From assembly GCA_028023455.1 (NCBI GenBank), contig JAQFVV010006273.1, positions 1,860,001 through 1,924,000 of the forward strand: a DNA stretch of 64,000 nt. Direction: 5' to 3'. Shown piece after piece: positions 1 to 64,000 of this stretch. Position 1 is the first letter of the stretch, and every line of letters begins with the position of its first letter. A program made the translations under genes and the position numbers. A model generated the notes under the pieces. That model had not been told where the DNA came from and did no database searches. It worked only from the letters and a program-made list of their open reading frames with translations. The stretch is from Epiperipatus broadwayi. Taxonomy: Eukaryota; Onychophora; Udeonychophora; Euonychophora; Peripatidae.

Positions 1-54438
<54,438 letters not shown>

Positions 54439-55072
54439 CTATAATAAAATTATACTAAGTAAACAACTTAACTACATTAATAATAAATGTTTCATTACTA
54501 ATAAGTTCAGGTTTATAGTAGTAATAATAGTAGAAAATTAAAAAATATATATTGAAAAATTTACATAGCTTTTAAACAATAATACAGAATTATTTAAGTA
54601 ATTTTATAAACTGCTAATAGAGCCGTATTCATAATATTAATCATGGCAGAAATAAAAGATAATTATTTTCCAAAACAAAAGTTTGAAAAAGTAGTATTTT
54701 TTTACATTTTTAAAGATTACAGATGAGCATTCCTATGGTTCCTTCAAAAATTAAAATAAAGATTTTATGACCAATTTTTAGAATAAAAATGGTTCTATAA
54801 ATAAAACTTTTGTTATGCTTTTTGTATTTTTAATTAAATTAACATAATTATGTATTATAAAAAACTCTATGTGTGTATACATAAATATATAAGTTCAAAA
54901 GTAAAACAGATTTTAAATAGTCCAGTTAGTCAACTGCTTTTTTGATAGTTCCTCATAATAATGAAAAAAATGTCAAGCTTTCTGATTGCCAGATGATATT
55001 GTTTTACATCTTTATTTTATATTTTATCTAAGAGTAGTGAGATGCTCAATATTTATATTTAAAGCTGTTTTA

Positions 55073-55109
<37 letters not shown>

Positions 55110-56678
55110 TTATGACACTTATAAAAACATGACTATATATATATATATATAAAACTTAAAAGTGGCTTTTGTAAATTTTTAGAATAGCAATATAAAAGTT
55201 AAAATATTAGTTTGTAATAAGTCAGCTTTGAGTTTATAAAAGTTATTGTAATATATTTAATATCTTTAAATATTTTGTTTGGTGGTTGTAATAAATTACA
55301 ATTAGTTATTTAAAAATTAGTTGATAGATTAACTTAAAGTTTAGAATGTCATTTTCTTGTCATATGGGGAAGTGTGTGTGTGTGTGAGAGTGCAAAGAAA
55401 CTATGTTTTATAATTAACTAAATGGTTTTATTTCGAGTTATTTGAACTCACATTTAAAAAAAAAGGAAATATAAATGAAAAAATAATTATAATATTGGTT
55501 AAAGTGATTTAATGAATAAAATAGATGTTAATTTAAATAAATATCTTAAGATGGTTCAATCAGTCGATGTATGAATAATGTGATTTTTTTTTATAATATT
55601 TTTTTTTATAAGAAAACTTTATTTTTTGCCCCTATTTAAGTTCATTCAGTCACATGTCATTTTCAAAATGTAACTAGACTAAAATGATGTCATCAATTAA
55701 TTTATATATTATCTTTTTTCTTCTCTTCTGGTCGGGTTAAATCTTTTGGCACACACACACACACAAAATTTAAAATAGTAATTTTTTATAATTTTATTAT
55801 TTTTTCTAAAAGTATTTAATTTAAACTTAGATATTAACAAGTCATCAATGAAACTCAAGTAACTCTTTAGGTAACTCACTTTTTGATAACTGAATTATAA
55901 TTAAGCTTTCTAAGTTACTATAAAAATGCTTCTAACAAGTTTTATCATTATTACTAACTATTTGAATAAAATTAACAGAATAAGCTTTAACACTCAGTAA
56001 TTGTATTTATTTATGAATTTTATAAATTCCCAGTTCTTATTTTTGCTTGATTATCTTGTAAATAACATAAACTTTAAAAGAAGAAAATTAAAAAAAATGC
56101 ACAGACTATTTAAGCTGAATATTTAAAGTTTGGAATTATTAATTGCCATTGGAACTGTTTAAAGAATAGTTTTAAAAATGCTTAAATAAACAACCTGCTT
56201 TAAAAATAGTTCTTCATATATTAAAGGAAATATAGATACTAGAGCAATTAAGGTAGTTTTAAATGTTTTGCTATGCTGGAACCCTTCAATTCAAACTTTT
56301 GAATAAAAATAATCAGCTATTAAAAGAAATATAAAAATATAACTTATCAATTTATATTATAAAGTTGGTAGAAATATTGCTAATAACATTCTGATATGCT
56401 GGATTCTACTAACAAAATGCTTTATAAATTATATTATGATAATAAAAAGAAAAGAAGCATTAAAGAAGCTTTGTTTGAAGCAATACAAAAAATAATTTTC
56501 TTAATAATTAAGATGCAAATATGAAACTTTATTAAGCTTGGGAGATAACATAAAATAATGCATTATGGGCAATAATGCATCTATTTTATGTTTATATGCA
56601 AGTGAGAAATGTTTGAAACTTAAATTGTTTTATTTATTAGTGTATTAATTGTGTGTTATATTGATTTTATATATGCTT

Positions 56679-56712
<34 letters not shown>

Positions 56713-56713
56713 T
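54439..56713. other. Intron or 5' flank; (AT)n at 55075-55107
   Basis: AT-rich with a 33-bp AT tract, a TGTGTGTGTGTG tract near 55375 and a CACACACACACA tract near 55751. No upstream ABCC5 exon was found, although the acceptor of the exon at 54291-54438 requires one. Confidence 0.5.
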
Positions 56714-58288
56714 GAACTGGATTCATAGAATTTGCACATTTATTGCAAGTTTTAAAATTTTGTAACTAATTTTTGGCTACTTTGTGACCGTGGCAATGGA
56801 CCAGCCCTTCAAGTAGGTGAGTAGAATACCATTGATAGATTAGTCATCAATGGTACCTATAGACAGATTGAGGCAATATGAAGCACAGCCTACAATCACA
56901 TTTTGAGGCCATAGCATTTCTTGACTGCTAGATCAACACCCTACATTCAAAGCACTTTATTTGTTTTGAGTGTACAACTTAGGCATTACCAAATTATATA
57001 AATAATATATGGATGGCATGTTTTGATGATAAGCCACAAATTTAGCACTCAAAATGTCCCAAGCTAGCTCATACTCTATATCAGAAATCCAGCACATTTA
57101 TTTAACATGTAAAAATAACTATACTTTTAAATTAATGGTGATGCAGTGTTAAGAAAGAGAGTAGACCAAATAACAGTTATGCAAGCATTATTTATTTATG
57201 CACACACATATATTTAACAGATTATCACATAATAAATTTTACATAAGAGAATATAAATTATTACTTTCAGGTTAAAATTATGATAGTCCCTCATTAAAGT
57301 TCATTTTATTTAAAATAAAGTGTCTAGACCATTATTTAAAAGTATATTTACCTAGATTTTCATTTCCATGTATTTTCCATTGGTTTTGATTTTAACCAGT
57401 TGGCTTCTTTGTTATTCATTGATGGATTCATGGCTTTCCTTCCAGGTTTCTGTTGAACAATGGTGGGCAGGAGAAGAAAGAGAGAGTAAAAGGCAGCATT
57501 TATTTACAATCTAGCCATTTGTTCTGGGTGTTGGTTTCAGGCAAGGACAGTTCATTTTCTTGCAGAGGATTAAGGTCATGAAGCCCAGTTGAACATCTTA
57601 CAGCTGCTTAGCAATGCATGTTGATAACTCTGCAACTTCTGCATTCTTTAGAAAGAATGAATGGATTTGAGCTGAACCTGAACAGAACTCAATAATAATA
57701 GCAGCTGTGATTTTTTATACTCTTTCTCTTTCATTGTTTTAATTCCTTATCATTATTTTTAATTTTAATCATAACTTAAGTCTGTTTTTAATTACCTTTT
57801 ACATTGCACATTATCTAATATTTTTCTTAGCTTAATCTACTATCTTTTTTATGAGATAGATTACATGTTTTTGTAATTAATTTGTTTATCAGTTTAATCT
57901 TTTTTTTATCAACCAGTAATCTTTTAAACTAATTACATTTTTGAAAGTTTTCTTTTAAAAACTAATTTTTATTCTGATTTTTCATATTTACTTATTTTTA
58001 TACATTTTATTCTTTTAATTTTTTTTTAATTTATAAAAAGGAGAGGATGAGTTATAAATTTTTTTTATTCTAAATTTCTCTCCACTCACTCTTAATATTA
58101 AAACTTTTTTATTTTAAAAGAAGAAATATGACATAATTTTTTGCTTTTGCAAAATTACATTTCTACTCTAAAACATATTATATTTTTTTTATTTTCATCT
58201 CCATTAATAATTTAATCATTTATTTTTAAATTATAAATGTGTAATGCTGGTATATATATTTGTTTTATAACATATACCTCACTAGTGT
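56714..58288 (+). repeat. ~1.5-kb direct repeat, copy 1
   Basis: Shares with 59516-61003 the same ordered landmarks: TTGAACTGG, TATTGCAA.TTTAAAA, ATTGATAGATTA, CAAAGCACTTTATTTGTTTT, GATAAGCCACAAAT, AGGTTTCTGTTGAACAAT, ATTCTTTAGAAAGAAT and TAACATATACC. Identity looks like 80-85% by eye. There is no long ORF in either copy. Confidence 0.85.
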
Positions 58289-59515
58289 TACATCACCCAT
58301 CTCTCTAGTATGAGAAGTAAAGTGTTAATTTAACCCATTTTAGCTCTGACATTTTAAATTTTATATTTACTGTTTGATTTTTTGTTTTTATTTATTTTAT
58401 TTATTTTTCTAAAATAAGTTTTGAATTGCAATAGACTGACAAACTACAGGAGTGATTTTTCTTATGCTGCTCTACCTACCAAATGATAATCTATATTGAT
58501 TTGCAATGATTATGTCATATGTGATAATCACCAGGGACACATGCATCATTATGATGTGTATGTTGAAAGCCATTAATGGCAAAACATATCTGGCATATAT
58601 CCAACTTATGCAATAAAATACTTTAATTTAACTTGGTTACTGTGCTGGAAATTCTCTACCAGTGGGTTGAATGAGCCCATGACTTTCTCCAATGTGTCTG
58701 CATCTTAGAAAATACAGGGTCACTGTGAATGATGGTATTCATCCCTGACCTTTCAGCTTATGCTAAAATGAGATTTATTGTAACTATTCTGGGAATTTTT
58801 TCTTCCAGTGGATCGAATAATCCTGGACTTTCTCTTTGGATCTACATTCTATCAGACAATCCCTCCTGTTTTTATGCCCATTATGAGTCTTAAGTTCACA
58901 CAGTGACAGCCTATGCTTAAACACTTTTCTCAGCCTTTATCTGCACCTTCACCTCCTCCAATTCTATCAACCAAAAAAAAATCTAACTTACATTAGTTTA
59001 CAATATTTGTATTTATTCTTACTTTACTTTATTTCATTTATCTTTTAATACATGTTGCTAACTCTCAAAAAACATTTTATTTTATTTGTTTAATTTTACT
59101 TTATGTCCATTATTCATATTTATTAATATTATTTTCTTGATACATCAAAACTCCCCTCAGTCCTCTCTAATTTCCACCTGGCTATAAACAATGCCTAATA
59201 ACAAATTTATTTACCACTTTAGCCACCTTTTTCTCTCCTGTTTACTTACAATTCATCCAGTTTTTTATTTTTTTATTTTATATTTTTTAACTATTAATAA
59301 TTATTTTACATATGTAATATTACAATTTCCTTGACTTGGTCCATTTCTGTTCTCATACTGCTCACCGATTTTAATTTTTATTATTACACAATTTGAGTTT
59401 ATTTTGAATTTTAGTTTACAACTTTTTTAAAATTTTAATTATGATTTTACTTTTTTTAACTTTGATTATGTGGGATCAATTTATGGCACTTTGGCACCTA
59501 TGTTAGATGGCATTT
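58289..59515. other. Spacer between the two direct repeats, with an internal duplication
   Basis: Contains two related segments about 145 bp apart: CAGTGGGTTGAATGAGCCCATGACTTTCTCC-like near 58660, and CAGTGGATCGAATAATCCTGGACTTTCTC-like near 58805. Both are followed by ATCT(T)A/ACAT-type sequence. No coding motif was recognised. Confidence 0.5.
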
Positions 59516-61003
59516 GAACTGGCTTTGTCAAAGTTGCATGTTTATTGCAACTTTAAAAATTTTGTAACTAACCTTTGGCAATATTGTGACTAGTGATGTA
59601 CTGGTTCTTCAAGCAGAGGAGTAGAATAACATTGATAGATTAACCATCAATAGTATATGGTCAGATTGAGGTTATACAAACCACAGCCTACATTCACATT
59701 TCCAGATCATAGCACTCCTCAACTGCTATATCAACACCTTAAATCCAAAGCACTTTATTTGTTTTGAATAGACAACTCAGGCATCATCTGACCATATAAA
59801 TTGTATATGGTCAGCATGCTCAAATGATAAGCCACAAATCTAGTGCTTGAAATATCCCAAACCTGCTCATACTATATATCAGGGGTCCAGTGCATTTATT
59901 TAACATATAAAAATAATTATATTCTTAAATTAATGGTGATGCAGTGATAAGAGGGAGTAGACCAAATAATAATTAAGCAAACATTATTTATTTATGCACA
60001 CATATATTTATCAGAATAACATATAATAAATTTTATATAAGAAAATATAAATGATTACTTTTAAATTAAAATTAGATAGTCCTTTATTAAAGTTTATTTC
60101 ATTTACAATCAAGTGTCTAGATAATTACTTAAAACTATATTTACCAAGGTTTTTATTTGTGTGCATTTTCCATCCATTGATGGTTTCATGGCTTTCTTTC
60201 CAGGTTTCTGTTGAACAATAGGAGAAAAAAGAGAGAGTATGTGACAGTATCTATTTACAGTCTAGGTATTTGTTCTGGGTATTGGTTCCAGGTGAGGACA
60301 GTTGATTATTTTGCTGAGAACTAGGAGCACAAAGCTCAGTTGAACATTCTGTGACTGTCTAGCAATGCATGTTGCTAACTCTGCGGCTTCTACATTCTTT
60401 AGAAAGAATCTGAATGGATACAAACTGAATCTGAACTGAACCTGAAGTGAACTCAATAATAATAATAATAGCAGCTGACCCTCTATACTCTTCTTTTCTC
60501 ATTGTTTTTAATTCCTTATCATTATTTTTAATTTTGATAACTTAAGTCTGTTTTAAATTACTTTTTACAGTTCACATTGTTTTTTTTAATTAATTTATTA
60601 ACTAATTTTACCTTTTTTTAACAGGCAGTAATCTTTTAAACTAATTATATTTTTGAAAGTTTTCTTTTACAAGGTAATTTTTATTCTAATTTTTCATATT
60701 TACTTATTTTTATACATTTTATTTTTTTTAATTTCTTTTTAATTTATAAAAAGGAAAGAATGAGTTTTAAATCTTTTATTTTAGACATTTCTCCCACCCA
60801 CTCTCAATACTAAAACTTTTCTATTTTAAAAGAAAAAATATGATGCGATCTTTTTCTTTTGCAAAATTATGTTTCTACTCTAAAACATATTACATTTTTT
60901 TATATTTTCATTTCTATTAATAATTTAAACATTTATTTTTAAATTTTGAAGATGTAACACTGGTATATATGTTTGTTTTGTAACATATACCTTGCTAGCA
61001 TTA
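59516..61003 (+). repeat. ~1.5-kb direct repeat, copy 2
   Basis: Second copy of 56714-58288, offset by about 2.8 kb and slightly shorter. The 64-codon minus-strand ORF at 60262-60456 lies inside and is not conserved in copy 1, so it is probably chance. Confidence 0.85.
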
Positions 61004-62139
61004 CTATATATAGATGATGATAAATTATGTATTCTAATGAAGTTAAAAAAACTTAGATTATATCTAATTAATATAGATTAATTTACAGATCAATTCACTA
61101 TATGAGAAAAATTTTAAAAAAATTGTAAAATTTTCCCATTACAATTTTTTTCATTTCATTAACAGATTCTGCTTTAATATCATTGTGTGAATTTAAATTT
61201 CTAGAACATAATGACAAGATTAAAGTTATATTGAAATTAAGCATATTATCAGATTGGGTAATTGAAATCTTGGCATGTTATAATGATTTATAGTTAAAAC
61301 CAATAGATTACTCATATAAAAATAATGATATAAGGTGTCTTTACCATATTTATCCATCATATCTTGTTTTCTGTTCATATAATAATATCTAGCATCTTGG
61401 CAAAAGTACTTCGAGTCCAATCATGTGCAAGATACATAAGTCAGGAACACTCATGAACTCTGACCTATTTGCCTATTTTCCAGATCTACCAACTTATGAG
61501 CAACAATCCCAATGATACCAATCTAATTTATCTCTCTCCACTGGCATTGCAAAGCGGAGACACAAAAAGACTCTAATTTGAATTTGTATAATGGGATATT
61601 TTAATATAAAATAGAAGTTTGACCTGTTTAAAGGTTGTGACCTTTCACATTAATTATATATAGAGAGGATTAGCAGTAGATTATCTAGTCAGAGTGAGCA
61701 CAATTTAATAACTAAAATATTAATATTTAAATAAAAGAGAACAATAATTCTGCAAGTTTATGATATATATATATATATATATAAGATTTATTAATTTAAA
61801 GAAGTATGCATAAATACTTGGTTTATTATTTAATTAATCGTCATTAGCCTCTTAACGCACATATAACTTGATTGACATTTATACAATAATAGGTAAATCA
61901 TATGAAATTTGTTTATAACTGAGAAAATGACAACTTTAATTATTATTCTATTTTATAATGGTTAGCTCATATGCCAATAATTTATAAATATACTGATGAA
62001 CAGTTGATTTAGTGCTATGGGGAAATATCTTTGTGAGATACCAATCCATCCCAAAGAAAAGAATAGCACTTGACTGATTTAGCTTACAAAGATCATTTTA
62101 TGATTAAAATATTAACTTTACTAAAATACATTTTTATAT
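61004..62139. other. No recognised gene; (AT)n at ~61762-61782
   Basis: 61226-61560 is less AT-rich. The minus frame CQDARYYYMNRKQDMMDKYG at about 61320-61400 has no known family that I can name. Confidence 0.4.
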
Positions 62140-62660
62140 TCACAAGTGAAATGATCTGTCTTTATTGAGTGAGAAACGTGTGTGGGATAGTTCTTTAAAA
62201 TATATAATGGCATTGCAAAAAGATGCACATATGAAAATATTAATAAATATAATAAATAGATCTGTTTAGTAGAATCATAATATTATGGTTTATGGACATT
62301 CATAGGTTTGAGTTATGGTGAGAACTTTAAGAGAGTGGTGTACGCATGGTGGCAGAATTAGATAATCCAATCTCAGATCCGAAAAATGTGCTTCCAAATT
62401 TAAAAATGAAGAATGGTGACCAAATTCCTTCTGCTACTTTGGCAGGTTTGGTTCACAGAACAAAGGTGTTGGCTATTAATAACAGTAGGCCAGGTATTTC
62501 CCAGAGTTACCCTATGTCAATAGCTCATAAGACAAAATAAGACCCATGGGGGGGTTGCCAGCCATGTTCTTGGACTTGGAATGAATATACGAGATCTGGA
62601 TTATGGAAAATCTCAGGGAACAAAACATGAAGACATAAATAGGTGTATTTGAACATGGAG
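62140..62660 (+). other. GC-richer island with a 65-codon open frame
   Basis: The frame from ATG 62346 to stop 62538-62540 starts MVAELDNPISDPKNVLPNLK and is hydrophilic. Base composition is clearly less AT-rich than the flanks (for example CCCATGGGGGGGTTGCCAGC just after the stop). There is no splice context or family motif. It may be an exon, or part of a repeat not otherwise seen here. Confidence 0.3.
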
Positions 62661-64000
62661 ACCTGTTTGCATACAATACTTTGAATGAAAAAACATATAT
62701 TTTAACACTAAGGATGAATGAATTATAACCTATATATATTGGGAATGTCCAACATAATAGTATGACTTAAATACTAAACAGTAACTTATTACTAAAATAC
62801 ATAATCATTAGCATATAGACTCCCCTTTTTCATTACTTTAATTTATCTATAAACTTCCTACAACATTAAATAAATATGAGAATTCGGTCATAAGTGCTTT
62901 TATTATTATTATACTAAACATAATATAAATATAAATGAATGGGGTGGTAGTTATTTATTTCATAATAAACAGGTTTGATTTCATAGAGTTTTCAAGATTA
63001 GTGCTTATTATTTAAATAAAATAAAAGAAAAACATTTCTTAGAAAAACAGATTTCTACTCTGTTTTTCTACATTGACATTATAGATAATTAATTTGTTTT
63101 CCCAAATTCGCAAGCGTTTGCTAAGATAAAAATAAGACTTGTTTTAATTCAACTTAATCTAGTTACCCCATAAAGTAGAGAGGGGGAAAATAAAAATAAA
63201 AGAAAAACAACACTGGCCAATTTGAGGACTTATTGGCATATTTAATATATAAAACACAATAATGAAAATTATAAAATATTATTGCTGCATGAAAGTGAAA
63301 AAAAATTACATTTATTTAATAGAGGCTCAATGATAAAAAGAAATTAAACAAAGTTATATAGAGCTATATACAAGTTAGTGGTAAGTCAATTACTAATAAT
63401 TTTAACAAAATATTAAATTTCTGGTCAAAGGACCAGGTAATAGAAAGATATTTTAAATTATATACAGAGTTATTAGAAATAATTATGGATGGCTGAATTT
63501 AAGAGTTTAGACATTAGGCAGTGGCTAGAGTTCTTTACCTTTACAATTTCAGTTAGTAATGATCCTTGGTGATTCAGTGTCCATTGGAATTGGTAAACTA
63601 GATCTAGTTAGATTTGATCAGTCAGGCAGGTACCATTTAATTATTCAGTCTTTAAGCATACTAAAGTTCATGGGTAATGGGATCCTGAGCAATGATTGCG
63701 GGTAAAAACATGTTTGAATGGAGAGAAAGGTGAAAATTTCCACTACTCACTATACATTGAATTATTGTCATGACAAGCATGGATTATCTCTACCATTGCT
63801 GTTTAAATATTATGAGTCTCCTTTCTGGATTCAAATATAACAGTATTTATACTAGACCTGAGGCACTTTATTCATTTAGTAGATCTGGAATTTGTTAACT
63901 GGATGCACCTTTTGTTCAAGTAAGTTTTAAAGACAATGCAATCCTATTAAAATTTCTTCAACTGATTGTTTTAAAATATGATCTATAATTTTAAAACAAA
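62661..64000. other. No recognisable feature
   Basis: AT-rich to the end of the window. No exon of the transporter is visible on the minus strand. Confidence 0.5.

Noticed and set aside
60262-60456. Minus-strand ORF
   Set aside because: It lies in a direct repeat whose other copy does not keep the frame open.

Overview
The window looks like nuclear DNA of an AT-rich invertebrate animal. I estimate roughly a quarter G+C but did not count it. The case for an animal is a multi-exon gene with GT-AG introns, plus animal-type transposons: Penelope-like elements, a Ty3/gypsy relic, non-LTR retrotransposons, a hAT element, TIR/MITE-like elements and tRNA-derived SINEs. No prokaryotic gene, rRNA, functional tRNA or CRISPR array was seen. 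The phylum is not decided by the sequence.

The only clearly functional gene lies on the minus strand. It is an ABCC/MRP-type ABC transporter closest to ABCC5 (MRP5). Thirteen coding exons could be placed between 54438 (upstream) and 830 (downstream). They join in phase with no stop to give 517 codons, from the middle of the first transmembrane domain through nearly all of nucleotide-binding domain 1. Walker A, Q-loop, signature, Walker B and H-loop are all present. The start of the gene (upstream of 54438) and its second half (downstream of 830) were not found here. Several introns are 2.4-11.9 kb, and all the mobile DNA between 830 and 54438 is intronic.

Layout, left to right: 1-829 is intron with long G and C homopolymers. 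830-1835 holds four clustered exons of NBD1. 1836-13778 is an 11.9-kb intron with a dimeric SINE, a ~400-bp repeat present in four copies of mixed orientation, a TA-flanked MITE, a gypsy gag-protease-RT relic joined to a Penelope fragment, and a promoter-like region with a very short ORF. 13779-13861 is an exon. 13862-21035 is dominated by two head-to-head Penelope-like elements forming a giant imperfect palindrome, one arm split by a 1.76-kb insertion. 21036-21216 is the linker exon. 21217-29920 has a SINE, rearranged LINE pieces and a MITE. 29921-38738 alternates exons with a MITE, a nearly perfect foldback element and a hAT element with its 8-bp target duplication, itself hit by a SINE. 38739-54290 has an inverted copy of a repeat also seen at 12 kb, a foldback repeat, microsatellites and a fourth Penelope fragment around one exon. 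54439-64000 has no recognisable exon and contains two ~1.5-kb direct repeats.

Intron lengths and motif positions were read by eye. Homology statements come from recognising family motifs, not from a search.
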